A stretch of DNA of 32,341 nt, taken from assembly GCF_947488135.1 (NCBI RefSeq), contig NZ_CANKYW010000016.1:1-32341 (forward strand). The letters are read 5' to 3'. The translations under genes and the position numbers were made by a program. Under the pieces are notes generated by a model that was given only the letters and a program-made list of their open reading frames with translations, did no database searches and was not told where the DNA came from. This document shows positions 6,646 through 14,872 of this stretch, one piece after another. The first letter of the stretch is position 1, and each line of letters opens with the position of its first letter. Source of the DNA: an uncultured Marivita sp. (GTDB lineage: Bacteria; Pseudomonadota; Alphaproteobacteria; Rhodobacterales; Rhodobacteraceae).

Positions 6646-8649
6646 ATGCAACGTCAACTCGCCGCAGGGCTGTTCTTCGCAATGGGCGGGCTGATGCTTG
6701 CCTACATTTTCGCAACCGTCTGGGTGGACTACAATCTGCCCGGCGCCATCGGCTACGGCTATCTGGTCAGGGACGGCCTCGATCTACAGTGGCGCGACCC
6801 TGACCTGTTCACGCATGTCTGGCTGATTTTCCTGTTCTGCGCGATCGGCGGTTTCGCGTTCGGGGCGCACTTCGCGTCCGAAGCGTTGACCCAGCAGGGG
6901 AAGTCGAAGTGGCAGTCGCTGGCCCAGATGCGCCGGAACAAGCTGTTGGGCAAGCCGGGCAAGGGTTTCGTCCTCGCCAAGACGACCCGGCCGAGTTTGC
7001 CCGGTCGCTTCGTCACGTCCGACAAGTATCCCAACTGTCTGATCGTCGCCCCGACCGGGGCCGGTAAGGGTGTCGGTTTCGTCTATCCGAACCTTCTGAC
7101 CTTCGAGGGATCGACGGTCACGCTCGACATTAAGGGCGAGAACTACGAGACCACGGCCCGGTGGCGGTCGAAGATGGGCAACAAGGTTTACAAGTTTGCG
7201 CCCGTCCAATTCGGTCAGCCGTCGCACCGATACAACCCGCTCGACCGGATCGGCAAACTGCCGACCTACGGACAGATTAACTTCGAGCTACGCAAGATCG
7301 CCACGCTGTTCCTTCAAGCCGATGGGGCAGGGGAGTGGTTGAACGGCGCGATACAGCTTTTCTGTGTGATTGGCGGCGTTGCCCACGAGCGGCGCGACTT
7401 CACCCTGGGCGGCATCTATCGCGTCTTGTCCGAGGGCGAGGATAACCTGCAAAAGCACTTGAAAGTCCTTTCCCAGACCGTTCAGGAACCATCGTTGCAG
7501 CGCGAACTGGCGTCGCTCGCCAAGTTGGAGCAGCGCACGCTTTCATCCTATATGTCGGTGATGAACAACGCCGGGTTCGACCTTTGGTCCAACCCGCACG
7601 TTGACGACATGACTTCGGCCAGCGATTTCAGCTTCGAGGACATACGGCGCGAGAAGACTTCGATCTACTTCATCGTGTCAGACGGCGACCTCAAACCCTT
7701 GGCCGGCCTTGTGCGGCTCTTTTTCAACGAACTCGTCTCGACCATCCAGGCGCGCAAACCGGGCAAGGACGAGCCGTATCACGCCATGCTGATCCTCGAC
7801 GAGTTTCACAGGCTGGGCAAAATGTCCGAGGTAGCGGAGGCCATGACCACGATCCGGGGCTTCAATGGCCGGATCGCCATCATCACGCAGACCATCCCGA
7901 AGCTCGACGCGATCTATTCCTACGAGGAACGGCTTTCCATTCAGGGTGGCGCGGGCTTGAAGCTCTACATGACGCCATCGGAGGAAATGACCATCGAAGA
8001 CCTGTCGAACGCGGTCGGCATGACAACGAAGCGCACCGTTACCCGGTCGCGTCAGGCAGGGCTGGGGCAGCGCGCTACGTTCACCGAGCGCACTGACGAG
8101 AAGCCGCTTCTGACCGAGGACGATGCCCGTCGCCTGCCCGAAGATGTGAGCATTATCATCGTGAACGGCAAGCAGCCGGTAAAGGTCAAGGCGATCGTCC
8201 ACTGGAAGGATCGGCGCTTCAAGAAGATCCTCAAGAAGCAGGAGAAGCTAGGATGGGATGCTGTCACCGACTCGCTGTTACAGTCGCGCATCGACAACCT
8301 TGAGCGCCGCGCAGCGAAGTCGCCGCAATCGGGGCCGGGTTCCGCATCGGGCGGTGTCGAACGCTCGGCCGACCCGGCATTGGCACTGCCGCCGGTCAAG
8401 CAGCTCACGACCGACGACCTGAAAACGGTCGCTGCCTACGTCGCATCATCGCTCGATCTTCTGGACGAAATACAAAAGATCAAAGACGCGAAGGCAGAAC
8501 CATCGGTCGATGCACGTCCCGATAAGAAGGGTAAGCGCGCGCGCGTGACGTTGAAGGGGCAGGCCCAGCTCGATTTGGGCGACATGGAAGTCGGGGGCGC
8601 GCCAAAGGACAAAGGCAGTGAGAGCAAAAAGCCGCCCGAGGCAGCTTGA
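6646..8649 (+). CDS. virD4: VirD4/TraG-type coupling protein
   Basis: A 667-residue inner-membrane ATPase that links the relaxosome to the secretion channel. Two hydrophobic segments (about 5-28 and 56-78) anchor the N-terminus. Walker A APTGAGKG is at 135-142, and Walker B is in HAMLILDEFHRLG at about 380-392, followed by the ITQTIPKLDAIY sensor region typical of VirD4/TraG. The C-terminal 100 residues are Lys- and Asp-rich and probably cytoplasmic. AGGTAGG precedes the ATG. It is the last gene of the mobC-relaxase-virD4 operon and is followed by a strong hairpin terminator. It faces virB6, the last gene of the secretion operon on the other strand. Confidence 0.95.
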   Translation: MQRQLAAGLFFAMGGLMLAYIFATVWVDYNLPGAIGYGYLVRDGLDLQWRDPDLFTHVWLIFLFCAIGGFAFGAHFASEALTQQGKSKWQSLAQMRRNKLLGKPGKGFVLAKTTRPSLPGRFVTSDKYPNCLIVAPTGAGKGVGFVYPNLLTFEGSTVTLDIKGENYETTARWRSKMGNKVYKFAPVQFGQPSHRYNPLDRIGKLPTYGQINFELRKIATLFLQADGAGEWLNGAIQLFCVIGGVAHERRDFTLGGIYRVLSEGEDNLQKHLKVLSQTVQEPSLQRELASLAKLEQRTLSSYMSVMNNAGFDLWSNPHVDDMTSASDFSFEDIRREKTSIYFIVSDGDLKPLAGLVRLFFNELVSTIQARKPGKDEPYHAMLILDEFHRLGKMSEVAEAMTTIRGFNGRIAIITQTIPKLDAIYSYEERLSIQGGAGLKLYMTPSEEMTIEDLSNAVGMTTKRTVTRSRQAGLGQRATFTERTDEKPLLTEDDARRLPEDVSIIIVNGKQPVKVKAIVHWKDRRFKKILKKQEKLGWDAVTDSLLQSRIDNLERRAAKSPQSGPGSASGGVERSADPALALPPVKQLTTDDLKTVAAYVASSLDLLDEIQKIKDAKAEPSVDARPDKKGKRARVTLKGQAQLDLGDMEVGGAPKDKGSESKKPPEAA

Positions 8650-8663
8650 TCCAGAACGAGGGG

Positions 8664-8685
8664 AAGGGGGCCAAGGCCCCCTTTT
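8664..8685. terminator. Terminator between virD4 and virB6
   Basis: AAGGGGGCC (8664-8672) and GGCCCCCTT (8675-8683) form a stem with an AA loop, followed by more T. It lies in the 36-base gap between two convergent operons and can end virD4 transcripts. Because the A/T tails are symmetrical it may also serve the minus-strand virB operon. Confidence 0.85.
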
Positions 8686-9768
8686 CTATTTCCGCCGGAG
8701 CCGCGTCACCCGTTCCGCCGCCCGGTTGATTTGCGCGGCCCGCAGGTTCACACCCTCGCGGGTGTTCGCCACCGGGTTTTTCAGGAATCCTGCCGTGTCG
8801 CTGGCGACATTGCGCGCTCCCGATCCAATCGCCGCACCGCGTTCAGCCGCTGATCGGGGTTGCGCGGGGTCCATACCCATCGCGCCGCGCGCCGCTCCGC
8901 CAGCCCCTCGCGCCATCGAGCCACCCGCTCTTTTCAGCGCCCCGCTGGCCAAGGCCGTGACAGCCCCAAGTGCGAAGTCGCCTGCCACCAGCGTGACGAT
9001 CAGCGGGCTAAGAAGAACGAGGAAGCACGCGAGCACAAGGACGGTCAGAATTGGAGTTACCTGCCCGATCGCCGAAACATCATCGGGGTCGATGCCAGAG
9101 ATAGTCGCGTTTCCCATCCCGAGGATCGTCGCGAAGATCCCGATAAGAATGAGAGGATACATCAGAACTTTGATTACTCCGCTCAACCATGTGTCAAAAT
9201 AGGACTTCGTGACGGTGGTGAGTGTGGCGAGGATGGCAAGTGGTGCGAGGCCGACCAGAACGGCGAGAACGACCCTGGACGCTACCATCGCCAGCGTTGC
9301 GAGAGCGCCGAAGACCGCGATGGCCATGAACATCAGCCCGTTAATCACGCTTCCCAGAATATTCATCCGACCGGCGGTCACGTTCGCATATTGGCCCATT
9401 TCCAGCGACAGGTTATCGAGTTCCTGCGGGAAGCTCGTTTCAGTTTCGCCGTCGCCCAGGCCCCCCGCAAGCAGCGCGTTGCCGACCGCTTCAAACCCTG
9501 TCTCTATGGCATTGAATACCCCGTTGAAGTCGGTCCAGCTCTGCATGAACAAAGCAACCAGAACCAGCTTGAAGATCAGCCAGACTGAAGTTCCGGCTTC
9601 CATCGGGCGGATTTGTAATGCCATGTTGAACAGAACCAGCACTACCACCAGCGCGGACAATATCTGCGCGGTGGTGCCGATTTGAGAGGCGACCGCCTCG
9701 AACTGCGTCTGGCCCAATGAGTCCAGCAGCGCCATTGTGCTGGTGTAGGTTCTTTCGATGAAACCCAT
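8686..9768 (-). CDS. virB6: VirB6/TrbL-type inner-membrane channel protein
   Basis: A 360-residue polytopic membrane protein. Hydrophobic segments are visible at about residues 32-48, 62-78, 135-160, 163-190, 200-225 and 245-275. The C-terminal 80 residues are Gly/Ala/Arg-rich and cytoplasmic in character. The NILGSVINGLMFMAIAVFGALATLAMVASRVVLAVLV region belongs to the VirB6/TrbL family, which forms part of the inner-membrane channel of type IV secretion systems. It is the last gene of the minus-strand operon; in most virB operons virB6 sits between virB5 and virB8, so this position is non-canonical. Its ribosome-binding site overlaps the stop of the preceding gene. Confidence 0.9.
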   Translation of the reverse strand: MGFIERTYTSTMALLDSLGQTQFEAVASQIGTTAQILSALVVVLVLFNMALQIRPMEAGTSVWLIFKLVLVALFMQSWTDFNGVFNAIETGFEAVGNALLAGGLGDGETETSFPQELDNLSLEMGQYANVTAGRMNILGSVINGLMFMAIAVFGALATLAMVASRVVLAVLVGLAPLAILATLTTVTKSYFDTWLSGVIKVLMYPLILIGIFATILGMGNATISGIDPDDVSAIGQVTPILTVLVLACFLVLLSPLIVTLVAGDFALGAVTALASGALKRAGGSMARGAGGAARGAMGMDPAQPRSAAERGAAIGSGARNVASDTAGFLKNPVANTREGVNLRAAQINRAAERVTRLRRK

Positions 9769-9772
9769 TACC

Positions 9773-10249
9773 CTACTCCAAACCGCTGCATAGTCTTGTG
9801 ACCATTGGCAGGAGCGGTCGGCTATAGTCGTTCATCCTGTCGCGGGTGGCATTGAACCTTTCGCGGGTTTCGTCGTCCCAATCCCACTTCGATTCCGTGC
9901 TGACTTCGTTCCACATCGCCTCGATCTCGGCGCGATAGACGTTCCAGTCCGGGTAGAGCATATCGCAATCGCACGTTCCGGCTTCGGAAACGGCTTCGGC
10001 CCGCTGAACGCTGCGAAATTCGCTCGCCAGCTCCGCCCGCCACATGAACTCGATTGGATGTTCCATCATCCATCGTGGACGGCCAGGATGATCCTTACAC
10101 CGCCCGCGTGTTTTCAGGCCGGGATCGACATAGCCGTCTTCTGCCCCGGCCCCTTCGGACACAGGGGCAATATCTTCCGAGAGTGCTGTGTTGGCTGTCA
10201 GCACGAGTGCGGCGACCGCGACGGCCCGTAGGAGAATGTCAGCTTTCAT
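9773..10249 (-). CDS. Exported protein of the T4SS operon, unknown function
   Basis: A 158-residue protein from the ATG at 10249 (MKADILLRAV), chosen because AAGGGG lies 9 bases upstream; an earlier ATG at 10273 has no such site. An N-terminal signal peptide (hydrophobic core AVAVAALVLTANTALS) ends near residue 24. The mature part contains GTCDCDML and a Trp-rich segment (YPDWNVYRAEIEAMWNEV), with cysteines that could be oxidised in the periplasm. The start overlaps the virB11 end by 11 bases and virB6 follows 4 bases later. Position and export imply a role in assembling the channel or pilus. I do not recognise the family. Confidence 0.75.
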   Translation of the reverse strand: MKADILLRAVAVAALVLTANTALSEDIAPVSEGAGAEDGYVDPGLKTRGRCKDHPGRPRWMMEHPIEFMWRAELASEFRSVQRAEAVSEAGTCDCDMLYPDWNVYRAEIEAMWNEVSTESKWDWDDETRERFNATRDRMNDYSRPLLPMVTRLCSGLE

Positions 10250-11231
10250 CGGCGGTTTCCCCTTTTCCATCATACCGGCTCGGCAGGAATACCTCTAGCA
10301 CACCGCGCTTGCCGTCCCGCTTTCCTACATGAACGATAACGTCGATGGAGCGCACCACATACGAAATCATGTCTTGATAGGTCATTTTCCCATCCGCCTC
10401 CAACGCCGTCTGCGCCATGCGCTCGATTGCCAGCTCGGCCGTCTCGGCGTGGATCGTCGTGATCGACCCGCCATGCCCCGTGTTGATCGCCTTGAGGAAC
10501 GTGTAGGCGTCCGACCCCGTGACTTCCGACAGGATGATCCGGTCGGGACGCATCCGCAGCGATGATTGCAGCAGCACGTCCGGGCTGCGAACAGGATCGA
10601 GACGGTTCGAAACCATCATCACCTTGTTGGGCTGACGGGGCATTAGGTCCGGCACGTCCTCGATCGTCAGGATGCGTTCGCTGTGATCGACCTGCGCCAC
10701 CAGCCATCGGGCTACAGTCGTCTTGCCTGAACTGGTGCCGCCACTCACCACGAGGTTCAACTTTTCCTTCACGCACATCGTCAGGGCTTCGGTCAGGTTG
10801 CCTTCGGCAAGGCCCCAAACACGGTTCGTCAGCTCGCGGCGCATGGCGCTCGCGCTTTCCGGCCCATCGCCGAGGTAGGCGGGCTCGAACATTTCCGTGT
10901 CGGCTTTGAAGAAGCGCATCGACAGCGCATCGCCGCCCCGCACAACCGGATGCTGCACCATCTGCGCGCGAACCAGCCAGTCGCGATAGTCGATCGAGAC
11001 ACTTCCGACAGGGTGCTTTTCCGAGAGCCGGATGTTCCCTTCGGCGGCGATCTGCATCCCCGCGTCCCTGACTTCTTCCTCCGTCAGCTTGATAGCCGAA
11101 AGCTGCATCGAAGCGTCGCCACGGTTCTCGAACCAAACCTGACCGTCAGGGTTCACGCAGATTTCCACAAGGTCGTCGTTCAGAAGGTTCCGAAGCTGGC
11201 CGAACGCCTTATCGACGTAGCTGTCCATCAT
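10239..11231 (-). CDS. virB11: VirB11 secretion ATPase
   Basis: A 330-residue hexameric traffic ATPase that powers pilus assembly and substrate transfer from the cytoplasmic side of the inner membrane. Walker A SGGTSSGKTT is at about 163-172. RILTIEDVPDLM carries the Asp-box region, and the later SEVTGSDAYTFLKAINTGHGGSITTIHA segment is the Walker B/His-box part of the PulE-VirB11 family. The N-terminal domain (about 1-140) binds as a ring above the ATPase core. Two ATG codons in tandem begin the gene, overlapping the virB10 stop, with GGAG upstream. Confidence 0.95.
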   Translation of the reverse strand: MMDSYVDKAFGQLRNLLNDDLVEICVNPDGQVWFENRGDASMQLSAIKLTEEEVRDAGMQIAAEGNIRLSEKHPVGSVSIDYRDWLVRAQMVQHPVVRGGDALSMRFFKADTEMFEPAYLGDGPESASAMRRELTNRVWGLAEGNLTEALTMCVKEKLNLVVSGGTSSGKTTVARWLVAQVDHSERILTIEDVPDLMPRQPNKVMMVSNRLDPVRSPDVLLQSSLRMRPDRIILSEVTGSDAYTFLKAINTGHGGSITTIHAETAELAIERMAQTALEADGKMTYQDMISYVVRSIDVIVHVGKRDGKRGVLEVFLPSRYDGKGETADES

Positions 11232-12721
11232 CAGAAGATCTCCAGATCGCGATCAACGATGATCGACACGGACGTTCCCTGCCGGACGTAAATCGTGGGT
11301 GGGATGTTGATGTAGGCCCCGATCGCGCTGTCTGTTGCCGAACTCAAATCCTCGCCAACTCTTTCCGCGATCACCGCTGTATCGCCGCTATCCGATTGGC
11401 TTGCGGCGATTTCCGGCGCGGCTCCGATGATCGAGATTGCGGCAGCGCCGCCGAACCGGGTGGCGAACCGTGTATCGACCGTGCCGCCCGTGCCGCTCCG
11501 TCCAAGCTGGTCCGCACCATAGGATGCGATACCGATCGAACGGTTGCTGGGTGTCAGAACCCGCGTCCACACAACGAGTATCCGTTTCTGGCCAAGCTGG
11601 ATGCCGCTGCTGTATTCGCCGAAAACCTTCGATCCGGCCGGAATGAGGACCGCCGACCCGTCTAGGCTGTGAACGTCTTCGGAAACCACGCCACGAATGG
11701 GGCCAGGCAACGTGCTATCCACCGCCGTTTCCAAGGACGCCTGAATGATCGTGCCTTGCGGGATCGTAGCTTGGGGCGCGGTGATTTGCTGTGCCCGAGA
11801 GACCGGCACCGGATCGACGCCGCGCCGAACGAAGGACTCGTTCGCGCTAAGCTCGCGGCCTTCCGCAGCGCCGGCTTCCTCCGCACCACCGTTGTTCACC
11901 GCGATCAGGCCGGACTCCGCACGGGCCTGTTCCGCCGCCGCGCGTTCGGCGCGCAGAGCTTCCAGCCGCGCACGATCATCTGCTTCGCGCTGCGCTTGAA
12001 GCCGCTGTTGTTCTGCTTCCTCTTGAAGTCGTAGCGTTTCCAGTCGAATCCGCTCCTGTTCCAAGGGGTCCACCGCGCGGGCTTCACGAAGCTGCTGCTG
12101 ATAGTCCTCGGCCTGTTCCAGAAGCTCTTGCTGCGCCCTGGTCTGCGCGGCGGACAGCTCACGCTGATTGTCCGCTATCTGCTGGCGCAAGGCAGCGATG
12201 GATGCTTGCAGTTGTTCCGTGGTTTCGCGGGCGCGATCCTGGTCGTTCTCGGCGGTGCTACGAAGGGCGGCAATGTCGGCGGCGAACCGATCGCGTTCGC
12301 GTTCCAATTCCTCGCGCAACTCCCTTTCCGCTTCCGTCTCGTTTTCCCGCTCTGCCGCCAAGGCGCGCGCGGCGGCGAGATCGGCTTCGAGGTCGGCCAG
12401 TCGCGCCAGGGTGGCGCTGTCGGTCTGTGTCGTGACGACCGGACGCTCGACCACGATCGGGTCCGGAGGTTGGGGCATGGTCAGGCTTTCATCGGCCGAC
12501 CTGTCTTCGGGAAACTCCTGCACCCCGCTCGACGGGATCGTGACCCCCGGTTCACCCGGTTCGGAGACGGCATCGTAGATCGCATAGCCGCCGACGCCCA
12601 GCACCAGCGCCGCCGCTGCAATCCCCAGCGTCCTACCCGTTGATCCCCTTCGGCTCGAAGATGCAACCTGACCTTCGATTTCCGCCATTCTGCTCCGCAG
12701 ATCGCTATTTTCGTCGCTCAT
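11231..12721 (-). CDS. virB10: VirB10 core-complex scaffold
   Basis: A 496-residue protein from an ATG at 12721 that overlaps the virB9 stop as ATGA. The cytoplasmic N-terminus is followed by one membrane segment (about 32-52, IAAAALVLGVGGYAIYDAV). Next come a proline-containing linker and a long Glu/Arg/Gln-rich coiled coil at about 105-280, longer than in the classical VirB10. The C-terminal domain contains the family pattern TIPQGTIIQASLETAVDSTL and SVLIPAGSKVFGEYSSG-like strands, then the outer-membrane antenna region and the closing segment PPTIYVRQGTSVSIIVDRDL. VirB10 spans both membranes and gates the channel. The extended coiled coil is the unusual part. Confidence 0.95.
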   Translation of the reverse strand: MSDENSDLRSRMAEIEGQVASSSRRGSTGRTLGIAAAALVLGVGGYAIYDAVSEPGEPGVTIPSSGVQEFPEDRSADESLTMPQPPDPIVVERPVVTTQTDSATLARLADLEADLAAARALAAERENETEAERELREELERERDRFAADIAALRSTAENDQDRARETTEQLQASIAALRQQIADNQRELSAAQTRAQQELLEQAEDYQQQLREARAVDPLEQERIRLETLRLQEEAEQQRLQAQREADDRARLEALRAERAAAEQARAESGLIAVNNGGAEEAGAAEGRELSANESFVRRGVDPVPVSRAQQITAPQATIPQGTIIQASLETAVDSTLPGPIRGVVSEDVHSLDGSAVLIPAGSKVFGEYSSGIQLGQKRILVVWTRVLTPSNRSIGIASYGADQLGRSGTGGTVDTRFATRFGGAAAISIIGAAPEIAASQSDSGDTAVIAERVGEDLSSATDSAIGAYINIPPTIYVRQGTSVSIIVDRDLEIF

Positions 12722-13401
12722 TGGAACAGCTCCGCTATACAGATTTCTTGTTCGCCCAACCGAAGCGCCCATTGACGCGACGTGCCGCTCACCCTCACGG
12801 TGCGCCCTTCAACGATTTGCGAGTTTACGCTTCGTTCCCTGCCGTTCGTGACCTTGAACACCGCCGGGATGGGCGCATTTTCACGGAACCGGAAGTAGGT
12901 GAACGCGCCGTCGTCCCAGATAGCGATAGGCGTAATCTCGTTCCGGGCGCTCACCCCGTAGTTCGTGTTCTGGGCTGTCCGAACAGGCGCGGTTCCCGCC
13001 TGCTGGCGCGTCCGTTCAGGATAGCTGAAACGAACCACATAGAACGGGGATGAGTTTTCCCTGACGGTGAAGTAATAGCTCCGGCGGTCGGTATAGACCG
13101 TCACGTTGGTCTGGACGCCCCGAGCGGTCGGCTTGATCGCGAAGACGCGATCCCCCGGTATCGACTGAAACTGGAAGGCCGCGGTATCGCCCGCCACAAT
13201 CGACACGATCCTTTCCCCTTCCTCGAACTCGACCGTAGTGGCCCGGGTCAGCGTCACGTTGATGGCATAGACCTGACCATCGACGTGGCGAGTGACGCGG
13301 ACGCGATTGTCGTGAGAGCCGCGCGGCGGTGTGGCTTCGGCGAAGGCGGCTGATCCCAGACAGGCAATCAGCGCACCGCAGAGTATTCCAGAACGCATCA
13401 T
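12718..13401 (-). CDS. virB9: VirB9 outer-membrane core protein
   Basis: A 227-residue exported protein. The signal peptide (MMRSGILCGALIACLGSAAFA) ends near residue 21. The N-terminal beta domain contains VVxFSYPER-like strands (FYVVRFSYPER near 120-130). The C-terminal domain has the YGVSARNEITPIAIWDDGAFTYFRF pattern found in VirB9, where it contacts VirB7 and VirB10 at the outer membrane. AGGAGG lies 2 bases before the first ATG and 5 before the second, so translation may begin at 13398. The gene overlaps virB8 and virB10 by a few bases each, consistent with tight coupling. Confidence 0.94.
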   Translation of the reverse strand: MMRSGILCGALIACLGSAAFAEATPPRGSHDNRVRVTRHVDGQVYAINVTLTRATTVEFEEGERIVSIVAGDTAAFQFQSIPGDRVFAIKPTARGVQTNVTVYTDRRSYYFTVRENSSPFYVVRFSYPERTRQQAGTAPVRTAQNTNYGVSARNEITPIAIWDDGAFTYFRFRENAPIPAVFKVTNGRERSVNSQIVEGRTVRVSGTSRQWALRLGEQEICIAELFQ

Positions 13402-14054
13402 CCCCTCCTGTCCTGATAAAGCTCATAGTCCGTTACGACGAACCCCAGAGGGTTCCGCCAGACGGCTTCCAGTGTGGCTTGTTCTTCTGCCTCGAAGTCG
13501 TAGCCGATCACGGCGGTGAAATTGCCGGTGTTCGACCCGTCCGGGTTGGTCAGCCGCTTTCTCATGCGGACCTGCACACGATCTTCATCCAGAAGCGTGA
13601 TGCCCGTTACAACCACGTCCACCTGTGTCCGGTCTCCATAGCGATCCGGCAGATACCGTTCGCTGCTGGAATCCCACAGCTCGACCAGGCCCCGACGCGC
13701 GGTGCCCTTCGTCCGCGCAAGAGCGCGGTTGATACGAAGGTCATTGTCGATCTGGTTGTAGGTCTCGCGGTCGGTCACATACTGATAGACGAGCGCCTGC
13801 ACGACCGCCGCGCGTTCATCGAGCGTAACAGCTTCGACGGAGGCGTTCGGGACCGCCATTCCGGTTGTCGGATCGAACGGAACGACAATAGGCGCAGGCG
13901 GCTTGTGCCAGACCATCACCGCCGCCGACGCGAAGACCGCGACCGCAGCGGTTACGGCCATCCCGGCGAACGCGATTTTCCAGATCTTCTCACGCTGCAT
14001 CGCGCCGTAGATGATTTCCGCCTCAAGGACGTTCTTGGGATCATCAGCCATCAT
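13398..14054 (-). CDS. virB8: VirB8 inner-membrane assembly factor
   Basis: A 218-residue bitopic protein. The short cytoplasmic N-terminus is followed by a membrane segment at about 27-48 (KIAFAGMAVTAAVAVFASAAVMVW) and a periplasmic NTF2-like domain. This domain includes the ERAAVVQALVYQYVTDRETY helix and the NPLGFVVTDYELYQDR ending typical of VirB8. VirB8 nucleates the channel and contacts VirB5, VirB9 and VirB10. The start overlaps the virB5 stop (ATGA). Confidence 0.94.
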   Translation of the reverse strand: MMADDPKNVLEAEIIYGAMQREKIWKIAFAGMAVTAAVAVFASAAVMVWHKPPAPIVVPFDPTTGMAVPNASVEAVTLDERAAVVQALVYQYVTDRETYNQIDNDLRINRALARTKGTARRGLVELWDSSSERYLPDRYGDRTQVDVVVTGITLLDEDRVQVRMRKRLTNPDGSNTGNFTAVIGYDFEAEEQATLEAVWRNPLGFVVTDYELYQDRRG

Positions 14055-14860
14055 TCAAAGTCCGGCTGCGTGAAGTCGGTGAACTTCTCAATGTCAGCCA
14101 AGGTGGCGGCGTCGAGAACGCCGGTCATGCCGACATTCATTGTCTGGACGGATTCAAGCTGCCACATCGCAGCCATCGCGATCGCCAGCTCGGCCGTGAC
14201 GCGAGTGTTGTGATCGACCGACTCCTTGAGGCTTTCCATGTTCGCGGTTTCCGCAACGAGAACGCGGACCCTCTCGACCGACTGCCCGGCTTCCTCGTAG
14301 GCCACTTCCGCCGCCGCAGAGGTCGCGGCACCCGTGGTTGTCGCCGTCGCATTGCGCTCGGCTTCCACGACACCGGAGTTCGCCATCGCCGTCACTTCGT
14401 CCTGCGACGTGCCGCCGCCTTCCAGCGCCGCCGTGATCTTTTCGCGAAACACATCTGCGCCGTCACCTTGCAGGCCCGACCAGTCGCCCCGCGCACCCCG
14501 GATCAGCGTTCCGACCATATCGGCGTCAAACTCGCCTTCGAGGATGCCGTCGAGGTCGTCGCCAAGCGCCAGTTCGAGGATCGCCGTTGGATCGCTCAAC
14601 AGATCCTCGATCTCTTCCAGCTTCGTCAGGTGTTCTTCCATCAGCTCGATCTGCTCGATCAGCTTGGAAATCTGTTCTTCCTGTAAACCCGCATCTACAA
14701 GAAGCTGCTCGAAGGTCTGTAGCTGTTGTATTAGGCTTCGTGCGTCATTGACGGGAACGCCTTGAGCGTAGGACGGACCGGGTGCAAGCACCCCCGCCAG
14801 AGGCAGCGCGGCCAGAGTTGCCGTGGTAAATACAGTGCCAAGAAGGTTCTTCATTTTCAT
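14051..14860 (-). CDS. virB5: VirB5 minor pilin/adhesin
   Basis: A 269-residue exported helical protein from the ATG at 14860, chosen over the GTG three bases earlier because GGAG is 6 bases upstream. The signal peptide ends near ...GPSYAQ; the mature N-terminus QGVPVNDARSL is typical of VirB5. Long amphipathic helices dominate, with an acidic central stretch (residues about 90-130). The C-terminus is FTDFTQPDFE. VirB5 sits at the pilus tip and interacts with VirB2 and VirB8. The preceding gene encodes a protein with the same N- and C-terminal signatures, which suggests duplication of a virB5 unit. Confidence 0.9.
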   Translation of the reverse strand: MKMKNLLGTVFTTATLAALPLAGVLAPGPSYAQGVPVNDARSLIQQLQTFEQLLVDAGLQEEQISKLIEQIELMEEHLTKLEEIEDLLSDPTAILELALGDDLDGILEGEFDADMVGTLIRGARGDWSGLQGDGADVFREKITAALEGGGTSQDEVTAMANSGVVEAERNATATTTGAATSAAAEVAYEEAGQSVERVRVLVAETANMESLKESVDHNTRVTAELAIAMAAMWQLESVQTMNVGMTGVLDAATLADIEKFTDFTQPDFE

Positions 14861-14872
14861 CACGGTCTCCGA

